Part shown: in pieces, positions 51,269 through 58,840 of the stretch
How the letters are laid out: each line of letters begins with the position of its first letter
How positions within the stretch are numbered: position 1 is the first letter of the stretch
NCBI GenBank assembly: GCA_017471825.1
Contig: JAFURQ010000009.1
Span: 1 to 59,885, forward strand
Length of the DNA: 59,885 nt
Source: Clostridia bacterium
GTDB taxonomy: Bacteria > Bacillota > Clostridia > Oscillospirales > CAG-272
Reading direction: 5' to 3'
Notes under the pieces: model-generated
Databases searched by the model: none
Told to the model about the DNA's origin: nothing
Seen by the model: the letters and a program-made list of their open reading frames with translations, nothing else
Program-made: the position numbers and the translations under genes

Positions 51269-53410
51269 TTAGCTAAGTGATACGTCGATGTTATCGATAC
51301 CGTCTATTCTCGGCTCGACGTCGCGAAGATTTATGGTTATTCTCGAAGCAGCCGAAAGGATTTCTCCCCTGCTTCCAAGCGTGAGCACCTCTACCTGAAC
51401 GCGCTTGTTCTCGGTCGAGCTCTTGTCGTTTACGATGAAGGGGGCTGCCCTTCCGCTCTTGCTCACTATTATTCCCTCACGGGCTTTGATTTTCGTGCCG
51501 CTCGGCAGGCGAATCGGTTTGTTATTGTAGTACAGACGGATTTTCGCCTTCTGACCGTTTCTGCGTGCGGGAATTACCTTCAGGTCGAATACCTTCTCTG
51601 CCGCATTCCAGCATTTTCTTGTGAATTCCCTTTCCTCTGCGGTTTTCTCGAAGTTTCCTATAACTATCTTTCCGTTGTAGAAATGGAGATCCCTGTGCGG
51701 AGGATTGTGGGAGATTGCCTGTATTTTGCTCGAGGTGAATACTGTGCTGTAAATCTCCTCACCCTCGGCGCCGGCACCGTAAACGTCAAACGGATCCGAT
51801 TCGAATCTGCCACCGTTTTTGTTAACGTCTGTACCGCGCTCAACGAAGAAATCTATGAATTTCTGACCGTTTGCACTGTACCACGAGCCGTAGGAGCGTG
51901 AGAGTACGGTTTTAATTTCTATGTTCTTCAGAGCGATGATTGCGCCGCCGACCGCCGATGAGAAAACCGAGTCCTCGTATGACGAAAGCTTAAATCCGTC
52001 TATCGTCTGGTTTCCGTCGTCGAAGGTACAAACTGGGATGGTGACGCCGTGCTTCGCAAGCTCGCTCTTGATGTAATCAAGGAGTGAATAGGTTTCGATA
52101 AGTCCGCCGGAGAGGAATATCTTCTGCGCGTCGGTATTTACCGTTCTCTTTACCTCGCCGAGTATGTAGTCGAAGATGCGCTTCGCTATTCCGCCGGAGC
52201 CGTCGGTGCCGAGGCACGCCTTTACCTCGCTCTTTTTGAGGCGTCTTTGTACGAGGAGCTCTCTGTGGAAGGAGAGCGGAACTCCGTAGCGCTCAAATGA
52301 GGAATCGGGGGGAAGAGGACGGCTGAAGATAACCTTCGCGTTTTTAACGTCCTTCATAAGAAGGTACTGCTTTGAGTAGGCGCTGTCCTCAACGATGTGT
52401 CCGGGCTCGCCCGCGGGGGCGCTTCCTATGGTTTCTCTGTCGTTGATGTTGCCTTCAAGGTAGTTTACAAGAGCCTCGTCAACGTTGTTGCCGCCGATAT
52501 CAATGGGGGCGTTGTGGTCCTCGTCGCCGTCTATAAGCACCTGATTGTTCATTATGGTTGCCTGAACGACCGATATGGTTTCCTCACCCATATCGAACAC
52601 GAGGAAGCTCTGCTCGTTCTTCACCGCGTTTCTGTGCAGGGCGTAAAGAGCGAGAGCCTTGTTGGAATTGATAATCTTGGTGGGGAGTGTGCCGAAGGCG
52701 TATTTGATAAGCTTCGAGAGCTGATCGAGGTACGCCTCGCCGACCTTCGCAGGATGGACGAGCGCGATTTTCACCGTGGAAAACGGTCTGCCTATCTGCT
52801 CCTCGAGCTCAAGCTTACGCGCATCGACGAGCCCCTTTATGTATTTGAAGAAGCCCTTGCAGACCTTCTCGGGTGTGAAGCCCGGAGCCTCAAAGGTCAT
52901 ACCCTTATTTACCATCTCGTCAAAATCGCTGAGCACGGCAAATCTGACGGGGAAATAGAATTTCGGGAAATGCGATTTATTGAAATAATAGTCCTTGTTC
53001 TTCTCCTCGCCTTCGGCACTTGCCTGCGGTGCGAGCATTGAAATAAGGTGCTTGATTTTTACCGTAGTGATAAAGGAGTCGTTGCCGTGCTTATCAACCT
53101 GATCGGAGTATATCCATTTACCTGCCGCCTTGTCGTAATATGCAAGTGCGGGGAGAGCGACCTTCGGGACGTTGCATTTTTCTGCAAACTTACCGTAGTG
53201 GACGGTGCCCTGCTCCTTGTAAGCAAATGCAATCTTCAGGGTGTCTCCGCCGAGGTCAAGACCGATGTAGAGTGCATCTGAATCGGTACACGTATCCTGC
53301 GGTGCGACCGGCTCGCTCGGTGCTGTGCTATCCTCGGGTTTTGTGGTTTGAGCCCGAGCGCCGTTCAGCATAGAGCTGAGAGAGTTATACAAATCGCTGA
53401 TGTTTGCCAT
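51269..53410 (-). CDS. Hsp70-like ATPase (actin/Hsp70 fold), first gene of the operon
   Basis: 713 residues with a perfect AGGAGG site. An N-terminal flexible stretch (1-44) precedes the nucleotide-binding fold: phosphate-1 YIGLDLGGDT (48-57), phosphate-2 VFDMGEET (271-278) and adenosine motif IFLSGGLIET (431-440), plus SSAVGGAIIAL. The C-terminal 200 residues are beta-rich, in the place of the Hsp70 substrate-binding domain, but with no strong DnaK similarity. No signal or membrane segment. Related Hsp70-like proteins occur in bacterial conflict and stress operons as chaperone switches. It is the promoter-proximal gene; a hairpin lies in its leader. Confidence 0.86.
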   Translation of the reverse strand: MANISDLYNSLSSMLNGARAQTTKPEDSTAPSEPVAPQDTCTDSDALYIGLDLGGDTLKIAFAYKEQGTVHYGKFAEKCNVPKVALPALAYYDKAAGKWIYSDQVDKHGNDSFITTVKIKHLISMLAPQASAEGEEKNKDYYFNKSHFPKFYFPVRFAVLSDFDEMVNKGMTFEAPGFTPEKVCKGFFKYIKGLVDARKLELEEQIGRPFSTVKIALVHPAKVGEAYLDQLSKLIKYAFGTLPTKIINSNKALALYALHRNAVKNEQSFLVFDMGEETISVVQATIMNNQVLIDGDEDHNAPIDIGGNNVDEALVNYLEGNINDRETIGSAPAGEPGHIVEDSAYSKQYLLMKDVKNAKVIFSRPLPPDSSFERYGVPLSFHRELLVQRRLKKSEVKACLGTDGSGGIAKRIFDYILGEVKRTVNTDAQKIFLSGGLIETYSLLDYIKSELAKHGVTIPVCTFDDGNQTIDGFKLSSYEDSVFSSAVGGAIIALKNIEIKTVLSRSYGSWYSANGQKFIDFFVERGTDVNKNGGRFESDPFDVYGAGAEGEEIYSTVFTSSKIQAISHNPPHRDLHFYNGKIVIGNFEKTAEEREFTRKCWNAAEKVFDLKVIPARRNGQKAKIRLYYNNKPIRLPSGTKIKAREGIIVSKSGRAAPFIVNDKSSTENKRVQVEVLTLGSRGEILSAASRITINLRDVEPRIDGIDNIDVSLS

Positions 53411-53429
53411 AGTTCCTCCTACAATAGTT

Positions 53430-53448
53430 AAAAAGGCGCGTGCGCCCT
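53430..53448 (-). terminator. Hairpin with T tail in the leader of the ten-gene operon (possible attenuator)
   Basis: On the minus strand AAGGGCGCACGCGCCTT followed by TTT lies between the promoter and the ribosome binding site. The stem is short but GC-rich. It could be a leaky attenuator or an incidental structure. Confidence 0.45.
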
Positions 53449-53469
53449 TGATAATAATATTTATGTAAA

Positions 53470-53498
53470 ATTATAGCATAATAATGAACAAGTGTCAA
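53470..53498 (-). promoter_or_regulatory. Promoter of the ten-gene operon
   Basis: On the minus strand perfect TTGACA, 17 bases, TATAAT. The first start codon is about 60 bases further on. It is the only strong promoter seen for the 22.8 kb unit. Confidence 0.82.
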
Positions 53499-53773
53499 GG
53501 TATGTCAACAAATATCGAAAACTTTGTTAATAGATAACAAATAATTCATGATTTTTTGTTGAATTTTAAATCTCACACTCAAAAGAAAAAAGAGGCGACC
53601 TCGCGCCTCGCTCTGCTTTGTTTTTCAATATTATAGCTTGAATTTACTCATTTTTGACAATAATTGTTTATAAATATACTCATCCGTCGCAAGATGCAAA
53701 AATGCATTTTACGCAAATAATTTCACACGGGGGTGGTCTGTATGCTTAAAATTCGAGTTAAACCTCGCAAACA
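53499..53773. other. Non-coding spacer between divergent promoters
   Basis: AT-rich, with one GC-rich hairpin (GAGGCGACCTCGCGCCTC) near 53.6 kb. No gene, tRNA or known RNA is recognised. An operator for either flanking promoter could lie here. Confidence 0.5.
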
Positions 53774-53802
53774 TTGACAGTGGCAATATTTTGTGCTATA
53801 AT
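53774..53802 (+). promoter_or_regulatory. Promoter of the LRR protein gene
   Basis: TTGACA, 17 bases, TATAAT, about 58 bases before the start; the leader contains GAAAGGTG before the ATG. Confidence 0.78.
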
Positions 53803-53860
53803 TAACTAAAAGCAAGTGCCGAGTGAGCGTGACCTTCGGCGCAGAAAGGTGTGAAATACA

Positions 53861-54952
53861 ATGTCAATAACCGTTTTGAAGCTTTTAGAGGGCGACCAAT
53901 ACGGAAGAAGCGAGGCGAAGGACTATAAGCTCGAGCCCGAGGTAATCGAGGGCGCCGCCGAGGCGGCTCTTATGGCAGAGATAGCCTGCTGGGGCTTACA
54001 GATAGTCAGAGTCGAGGTCTACGAGCACGAGGAATACGGCAAGTGGGAGGACGAGGTTTTCCGCGGTGTTACCCCGTTTTCCGAGGCTATCGACAAATGC
54101 ATAGTGTGCGGTGGCAGGCTTGCAGGCATTGCCTACGGTAGCAAATTGATATTCCTGCCCCTCGGCACCGTCGCCAAGGGTACGAGCAACGTTATGTGGT
54201 CGGATACCTCCGACCGCAGTGAGGAATACTGCACCGAAACGCTCACCCTTGTTCAATATTCCCCTTCCCCGAGGTCTGTTTACTATGACGAGCAGGACGG
54301 CAACCCGACTCACACCGTGGTTGGAGTTGACCCCCGTGCCGCCGAGGTTGAGATTGCCCCCGGCACAAGAAGGATATTGCGCCACGCATTTGATGACTGC
54401 ACCCGTATCACCTCGGTACATATTCCCGCAAGCGTTGACGAAATAGAGCCTGCCTGCTTTTCCTGCCGCGCGACTCTTGAAAAAATAACCGTAGCTCCTG
54501 AGAATCCCGTCTATCGCTCCGTGGGCAACTGCTTAATCGACGTCAATACAAAAGCCCTTGTTTCAGGCTGTAAGACGAGCGTCATTCCCGAGGGCGAGGG
54601 CATAAGTGCCATCGAATTTCAGGCGTTTGCAGGCTGTCATTTCATTGATTCCGTCGCCATTCCCGAGGGTGTTACCCTTTTGGGTCAATGCGCGTTTTAC
54701 GACGCAAAATTTAAAAATATCGTCATTCCCCGAAGCCTCGAGGAGATAGACATCAACGCCTTTGGCTATTGCGAATGCACGGGCGGCGTCTACTATCGCG
54801 GCACCCGTGAGGAGTGGGAAAAAATCAAAATTGCACGAATGAACAGCAACTACCTTCTCCGCCACCCCCGTTACTACTATTCCGAAAGCAAGCCCGACAC
54901 CGACGGCAGCTTCTGGCACTACGGCGAAGCCGACGAAATCCTCGTTTGGTGA
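53861..54952 (+). CDS. BspA-type leucine-rich-repeat protein
   Basis: 363 residues. The N-terminal 150 residues are acidic and have no signal peptide (CIVCGGRLAG contains a Cys pair). From about residue 155 to 315 come BspA/LRR_5 repeats (ILRHAFDDCTRITSVHIPASVDEI, AIEFQAFAGCHFIDSVAIPEG, DINAFGYCECTGGVYYRGTREEW). BspA proteins are usually surface ligands; absence of a signal peptide here suggests a cytoplasmic repeat protein. It is divergent from the ten-gene operon and shares its regulatory region, so a functional link is possible. A stretch resembling BspA also occurs in the operon's MBG surface protein. Confidence 0.8.
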   Translation: MSITVLKLLEGDQYGRSEAKDYKLEPEVIEGAAEAALMAEIACWGLQIVRVEVYEHEEYGKWEDEVFRGVTPFSEAIDKCIVCGGRLAGIAYGSKLIFLPLGTVAKGTSNVMWSDTSDRSEEYCTETLTLVQYSPSPRSVYYDEQDGNPTHTVVGVDPRAAEVEIAPGTRRILRHAFDDCTRITSVHIPASVDEIEPACFSCRATLEKITVAPENPVYRSVGNCLIDVNTKALVSGCKTSVIPEGEGISAIEFQAFAGCHFIDSVAIPEGVTLLGQCAFYDAKFKNIVIPRSLEEIDINAFGYCECTGGVYYRGTREEWEKIKIARMNSNYLLRHPRYYYSESKPDTDGSFWHYGEADEILVW

Positions 54953-54964
54953 GTGAGAACAAAA

Positions 54965-55006
54965 AGCCCCCTTGCGCCGTAACGCGGTGTTCCGAGGGGT
55001 TATTGA
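54965..55006. repeat. Hairpin repeat unit, copy A
   Basis: A unit of about 41 bases containing CTTGCGCCGTAACGC and CCGAGGGGTTATTG, seen again about 655 bases further on in the same orientation. It lies directly after the LRR gene. The following 130 bases up to the next gene show nothing recognisable. Confidence 0.6.
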
Positions 55007-55144
55007 TAGCAAAAAAATAAAACGCATTTATAAATACGATGAAAAAAGCGAGCTTTTTATCACTGTCAACCGATGGAATAATATTTACTTTTATGCCAAG
55101 AAGCAAGAAAAAATTTGAATTATGCAAATGGGAGGATATGTTAG

Positions 55145-55381
55145 TTGCTTATTAAAAATTGTTTTATATGTGGCACCGAATACGACGTAAATGCAGATGA
55201 TATATGCCCTTACTGTAACTGGTGGTATATGGGATTTGAACAAAAACTTATTGATATGGGTGACGATTATTCTGAGGAGAACTCCATGACAATCACCGAG
55301 GCGCGTAACAACTATGCAAAGGGTCTTAACATTTGGGGAGAGCCGCTTCCTAAAGTGCGCCCGAAAATGAACAAGGATTAA
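55145..55381 (+). CDS. Small CPCC-like cysteine-rich protein
   Basis: 78 residues. A TTG start is proposed with GGGAGG nine bases upstream; an ATG between them leads into another, very short frame. The sequence has NCFICGTEYD, ICPYCNWWY and SMTITEARNNYAKGLNIWG, close to the CPCC family (Cys-rich pair, then a conserved NxMTLxEAxxNY segment). Likely a small zinc-binding cytosolic protein; these often sit near toxin/immunity and mobile loci. A terminator follows immediately. Confidence 0.65.
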   Translation: MLIKNCFICGTEYDVNADDICPYCNWWYMGFEQKLIDMGDDYSEENSMTITEARNNYAKGLNIWGEPLPKVRPKMNKD

Positions 55382-55390
55382 CTATACAAA

Positions 55391-55425
55391 TACCCCCTAC
55401 CGCAATTGGCAGGGGGCTATTTTCT
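55391..55425 (+). terminator. Terminator of CPCC-like gene
   Basis: TACCCCCT/AGGGGGCTA hairpin followed by TTTTCTT. Confidence 0.7.
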
Positions 55426-55446
55426 TAGTATTACTCGTTCTTCACG

Positions 55447-55575
55447 TCAGAAGAAAAAAGATAATGATATTCGGCTTTTTTCTCTTCTCGCCTTAGCCGA
55501 ATTTTGACCGCCTCTCTTGGCTTCCTCTTGGGTTAAATGATATTGCGACGGCTTCAAATTCTTCTCATTCGCCAT
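55447..55575 (-). pseudogene. Truncated phage-type KGG-like protein fragment
   Basis: 42 codons on the minus strand. The start MANEKNLKPSQYHLTQ, followed by EEAKRGGQNSAKARREKS, matches the conserved N-terminus of small phage/integrative-element proteins that continue for another 80 or more residues, but here the frame stops soon after (ISLSFFF). A weak GGAAGTGAG site precedes the ATG. Most likely a decayed remnant. Confidence 0.55.
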
Positions 55576-55619
55576 TCATCTCACTTCCGTTTTTTCTTCT
55601 GTAAAATGGGTATAAAAAT

Positions 55620-55661
55620 AGCACCCTTGCGCCGTAACGCAGGGTGCCGAGGGGTTATTGG
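55620..55661. repeat. Hairpin repeat unit, copy B
   Basis: The second copy of the unit of about 41 bases. Here the stem GCACCCT/AGGGTGC with TGCG/CGCA is nearly perfect. It directly abuts the 3' end of the minus-strand small ORF. Confidence 0.6.
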
Positions 55662-55799
55662 TTATTTTTGACCTTTTTCTTTTGGTAATTTTTCTAAAAG
55701 ATATTCAAAGCCTTCAAATAGTTTTTCTGGCGAATCATCAAAACAAATAAAGTTTTCTCCTTCTTTGCTATCTTTTTTCTGCTCGTTACTATCAATCAT
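55662..55799 (-). CDS. Small acidic protein overlapping the JAB-like gene
   Basis: 45 residues (MIDSNEQKKDSKEGENFICF, then an amphipathic SPEKLFEGFEYLLEKLPKEK helix). Its start lies 8 bases inside the end of the upstream gene, and that gene's last codons provide GAGGTGG as ribosome binding site, so the two are translationally coupled. The tight overlap of a larger enzyme-like protein with a small acidic one recalls toxin/immunity pairs, but no family is recognised. Confidence 0.6.
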   Translation of the reverse strand: MIDSNEQKKDSKEGENFICFDDSPEKLFEGFEYLLEKLPKEKGQK

Positions 55800-56508
55800 T
55801 CCATTCCACCTCGAACTTTATATTATATTTATGTGCATTTTCGTATAACCAATTCTCTTTATATTCATTGACAGCCTTGCAAAATGCGTCATATTCAGAC
55901 AAAAATTCAGAGTATTCCTCAAATTTTCTTTGAACTTCTCTTGCTCCCTCAGTACCACGAGTACCAGCTTTTTTATAGTCAGATAACAGGTTGGGTTTTA
56001 CCCAATCTTTAACTCTTGTGATTACATAAACCTTTCCGCTCGGAGTACTTGCCCGAAGCTGTAACAATTCACCTTCAATAAAACCTTTTATGTCATCAGT
56101 CGAAAACATCGAACCTTTAGGGTGATTGTGTGTCACAATATTACCTTTAAGCAAGGACTTATCCATATAGACTACATTACTTCCACCATCGTTTGAGGCT
56201 ATTACCAAACCGTCCGGAGAAATAATCGTTCCAACTTCATAATCGAGATGGCGTGATAATTTCTCAATTTCGTGGCATTTTTGAATTACTTTACGCGCTC
56301 TGAATTGTTTTTCTTTATCAATATCTTCCTGCAACCGCAAATCATCCACGCTTCCGTCCGCGTTCAACGGAACGGGAATACCAAGCTCTTTAGCTTCCGC
56401 AATTCTCGCGTTAACGCCGTCGGTGTATGCGGAGCTCGAAGATCCGTCTTTTTTGTCAAACCGGCCGTTTTCTTTTTTGCGAGGATGCTTGCTTTCGTCC
56501 CACGCCAT
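55792..56508 (-). CDS. JAB/RadC-like domain protein of phage/mobile-element type
   Basis: 238 residues. The start MAWDESKHPRKKENGRFDKKD is typical of tails attached to phage minor-head (MuF-like) and polymorphic toxin proteins. Residues about 90-150 have the strand pattern of a JAB/RadC domain and end in THNHPKGSMFSTDDI, matching the JAMM-like HxHPxG...SxxD zinc motif of RadC. The C-terminal 90 residues are helical. It could be a metallopeptidase/deubiquitinase-like enzyme or a toxin. It sits between two repeat units and a recombinase gene, in accessory DNA. A downstream small ORF overlaps its end. Confidence 0.65.
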   Translation of the reverse strand: MAWDESKHPRKKENGRFDKKDGSSSSAYTDGVNARIAEAKELGIPVPLNADGSVDDLRLQEDIDKEKQFRARKVIQKCHEIEKLSRHLDYEVGTIISPDGLVIASNDGGSNVVYMDKSLLKGNIVTHNHPKGSMFSTDDIKGFIEGELLQLRASTPSGKVYVITRVKDWVKPNLLSDYKKAGTRGTEGAREVQRKFEEYSEFLSEYDAFCKAVNEYKENWLYENAHKYNIKFEVEWND

Positions 56509-56544
56509 TATTATATCATCCTTTCACTCGTATGTCAAGCACGC

Positions 56545-56576
56545 AAAAACGCACCCCACCGAAGCGAAGTGCGTTT
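56545..56576 (-). terminator. Terminator-like hairpin, minus strand
   Basis: On the minus strand AAACGCAC/GTGCGTTTTT with a loop of about 14 bases. It lies upstream of the JAB-like gene, so it would end transcription coming from the recombinase side. The surrounding 56.52-56.67 kb region has no credible gene. Confidence 0.5.
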
Positions 56577-56675
56577 CCTATGCAATTGCAGACCTCAAGC
56601 CGCCATAGCGGAGCATCTTTCTGCTCGGTCCGTTCGGACGATGCTTACAAAAGGAGGTTGACCTATGCGCAACCT

Positions 56676-56703
56676 TGGCGTCGGCAAAGGGAGTCGAACC
56701 CTC
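56676..56703 (-). repeat. 3' tRNA fragment (possible attachment-site remnant)
   Basis: On the minus strand GAGGGTTCGACTCCCTT, then TGCCGAC, G, CCA: a T-arm, a 7-base acceptor strand, discriminator and CCA end. The matching 5' half (GTCGGCA and D-arm) is not found nearby. A 3' tRNA piece beside a recombinase suggests an old integration site. Confidence 0.4.
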
Positions 56704-56721
56704 GTCTGCAGCGGGGGGCCG

Positions 56722-56762
56722 CCTCAAAAAGAAAATACGGAACACCCGAATGGGCATTCCGT
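56722..56762. repeat. Direct repeat, copy 1 (41 bases)
   Basis: CCTCAAAAAGAAAATACGGA and the continuation to GGGCATTCCGT, identical to copy 2 except one base. The block between the copies, about 200 bases, holds short palindromes (CATATGGC-type and GCGAGC-type) and no credible gene. Confidence 0.75.
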
Positions 56763-56911
56763 GTGAGATTCACCTTTTGAACTCTACTCCTTGCGAGCCA
56801 CAAAGCCATATGGCTTTGGCACTGTGTGCTTCGTTGCGCTGTGCGCAACGCTCGCGGAGCAACTTTGCTCGCCTTGCTGACAAGCGAGCTTGCCGACTCG
56901 GCTTCGCTGCG

Positions 56912-58537
56912 TTATCTGCGCCGACGCTTCGCGACGGTGCAATAGTGGGCAAATCTCTCTTTCTCCGCCTCAAAAAGAAAATACGGAACACCCAAATGGG
57001 CATTCCGTATTTTTGGCGGGAAGGAAGCGAGTATGTTTGAACTTTGAGGGAGAGGAAAAGCAGCCTCGGTTTCGGACTGCTTTTCAATGTCCTTTATGTA
57101 GTCTGGCGTTATGTCGGGAGTATCGTATCTATCTGTGAAATTTAACGTGATTATGATTTTATCAGGAGAGTAAATTACCTCGCGAACGAAAGTATTTACA
57201 AGCCGTTTTCTTACTGCCATATCGGTTATTTCGCCGTAGATTGCCGATTGTAGATATTTCTCAATCATCGGAACGGTCAAGTAAGAATAAGAGCGCATCT
57301 TCTCTTGTTCAATATCAAAGTCAAGCTGTGTGATCTCGCTCTCCAATTCTTTCAAGCGGATTTTCGTTTGCTCGGTGATGATGCCTTGCTCGATTGCTGC
57401 AATAAGGTTTTTGGACGCTTTAAGTGAAGCGTTACGTTTGCTTTCCAATGCTTTCAGTTTCGTATTATCTCGTACCTTCTTTTCGTGCATCTTGCAAAGC
57501 CTTTCTGCGATAACTCGGATAAAGCCGTTTTCGGTTAAGACGCCCCATACAGTATTTACAACTATATCTTCTAAATACTGCTTCTTTACCGATTTAAGAT
57601 TACAGGTAGTTCGCTTTCTTCTACGGGAAAGACAGGTGTAATAATAGTGAATATCGCCGGTCATACTCGTACCGCTTTCACCTACCATCAGCCTGCGACA
57701 GTCACCGCATACGAGCTTTCCGGAAAGTAAGAAGTCGTATATTTCCTTCTTTCTGCCGGGAGCGTGCTTGTTTGCTTCACGCTTCTTCTGAACTACGTTC
57801 CAGAGCTGATCGGGGATAATCTGCGGATAGATGTTATCATACAGTATACCGCGATACATAACCTTGCCGTTATACTTCTGATTGCCAAGCATCTTATATA
57901 TAGCCGAGGTCGTAAAGAATTTGCCGCGCTTGTCTGTTATTCCTCTGAAACGAAGATTTGCAACAATAGCAGGTACGGTGTATCCGTCTGCATATCCCGT
58001 GAACACCTCATAAACGATTGCCGCTTCTTCGGGATTTACCACGCATTTCTTGTCAACAATATCGTAGCCGTAAAGATAATATCCGCCCGTAAAATTGCCT
58101 TTTAAGTAGCTTTCATTCAAGCCACGTAATACCTTTTGCGATAATTCTGCCGAGTAATATTCCGCCATTCCCTCCAAAAGCGACTCCAAGATAATGCCTT
58201 CGGGAGTGTCGGGAATATTCTCCATAGCCGAGAGTATTTTTACTCCGTTGTCGCGCAAAGTCTTTTTGTGCATAGCCATTTCATACTTGTTACGAGAAAA
58301 ACGGTCAAGCTTATAAACGAGAACGTAATCCCAATGATGCTTGCCGCTATCGTATAACATACGTTGAAAGTCCTTGCGGTTATCGTTAGTACCCGTCATA
58401 GCTCTGTCTATGTAAGTATCCACGATAATGATTTCGTTACGCTTGGCGTATTCTTGGCAAACACGAAGCTGACCTTCAATAGATTGCTCGGTCTGGGTGT
58501 CGCTTGAATACCTTGCGTAGATAACTGCTGTTTTCAT
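56912..58537 (-). CDS. Large serine recombinase
   Basis: 541 residues, GGAGGCAAAAG before the ATG. Resolvase catalytic domain (about 1-145): AVIYARYSSDTQTEQSIEGQ with the active-site Ser after the YARYS strand, and YKLDRFSRN. The recombinase domain (about 160-260) is followed by the zinc ribbon (LVCGDCRRLMVG, and a later Cys pair), a coiled coil (about 370-440) and a beta-rich end. It should catalyse site-specific integration/excision of an element. The last 40 residues (KIRNAHLGVPYFLFEAEKER) are encoded by the direct repeat and differ from normal endings, so the original C-terminus seems to be replaced. Confidence 0.92.
   Translation of the reverse strand: MKTAVIYARYSSDTQTEQSIEGQLRVCQEYAKRNEIIIVDTYIDRAMTGTNDNRKDFQRMLYDSGKHHWDYVLVYKLDRFSRNKYEMAMHKKTLRDNGVKILSAMENIPDTPEGIILESLLEGMAEYYSAELSQKVLRGLNESYLKGNFTGGYYLYGYDIVDKKCVVNPEEAAIVYEVFTGYADGYTVPAIVANLRFRGITDKRGKFFTTSAIYKMLGNQKYNGKVMYRGILYDNIYPQIIPDQLWNVVQKKREANKHAPGRKKEIYDFLLSGKLVCGDCRRLMVGESGTSMTGDIHYYYTCLSRRRKRTTCNLKSVKKQYLEDIVVNTVWGVLTENGFIRVIAERLCKMHEKKVRDNTKLKALESKRNASLKASKNLIAAIEQGIITEQTKIRLKELESEITQLDFDIEQEKMRSYSYLTVPMIEKYLQSAIYGEITDMAVRKRLVNTFVREVIYSPDKIIITLNFTDRYDTPDITPDYIKDIEKQSETEAAFPLPQSSNILASFPPKIRNAHLGVPYFLFEAEKERFAHYCTVAKRRRR
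56968..57008. repeat. Direct repeat, copy 2, with perfect hairpin
   Basis: AATACGGAA/TTCCGTATT flanks CCC/GGG, giving a perfect terminator-like hairpin with T5 on the plus strand. The copy lies inside the 3' end of the recombinase gene and encodes its unusual tail. Confidence 0.75.
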
Positions 58538-58567
58538 ATCTTTTGCCTCCTGTGCGTTTTTTATTTA

Positions 58568-58666
58568 ATGGGAAAACTATCAGTTTTACTTATGATAGCA
58601 GCAACCGTCTTAATAATGTTACTTTTAATAGGATGTATTTTATTTCACCGTAAATCCTTAAAATAA
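58568..58666 (+). CDS. Possible 32-residue membrane peptide
   Basis: An ATG-started frame with one long hydrophobic helix (VLLMIAATVLIMLLLIGCIL) and a basic end (FHRKSLK). It has no ribosome binding site and lies divergent from the recombinase; it may be chance or a remnant. The rest of the gap of about 380 bases holds only the terminator and the fur promoter region. Confidence 0.25.
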   Translation: MGKLSVLLMIAATVLIMLLLIGCILFHRKSLK

Positions 58667-58801
58667 CTGTTTGTACTATTTACGGAATTGTTGGTCTGTT
58701 TGATGAAGATATTTTAGCATAATTAGATGGAACTCTAATGTTTTACCATCTAGCCCCTCTTCTTACGATGCAATAAAGAAAAAATATTATTAATATTTTT
58801 T

Positions 58802-58828
58802 GGGTGTCGCCAAAGCGACACCCTTTTT
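58802..58828 (+). terminator. Intrinsic terminator upstream of fur-like gene
   Basis: Perfect GGGTGTCGC/GCGACACCC hairpin followed by T5. No gene directly upstream on this strand is certain. Confidence 0.75.
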
Positions 58829-58840
58829 ATGTTCCTTCAA

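Noticed and set aside
53741-53779. Short ATG frame of about 11 codons in the spacer ahead of the LRR gene
   Set aside because: It overlaps the promoter -35 element and has no ribosome binding site.
54965-55661. The two hairpin units considered as a CRISPR remnant
   Set aside because: Only two copies, 655 bases apart with genes in between, and no cas genes.
56427-56780. 117-codon plus-strand frame across the tRNA-like fragment
   Set aside because: Overlaps the start of the JAB-like gene and the tRNA piece; no ribosome binding site and no recognised protein pattern.
56675-57040. 121-codon plus-strand frame spanning the direct repeats
   Set aside because: It runs through a tRNA fragment, hairpins and both repeat copies; such frames around repeated non-coding sequence are usually spurious.
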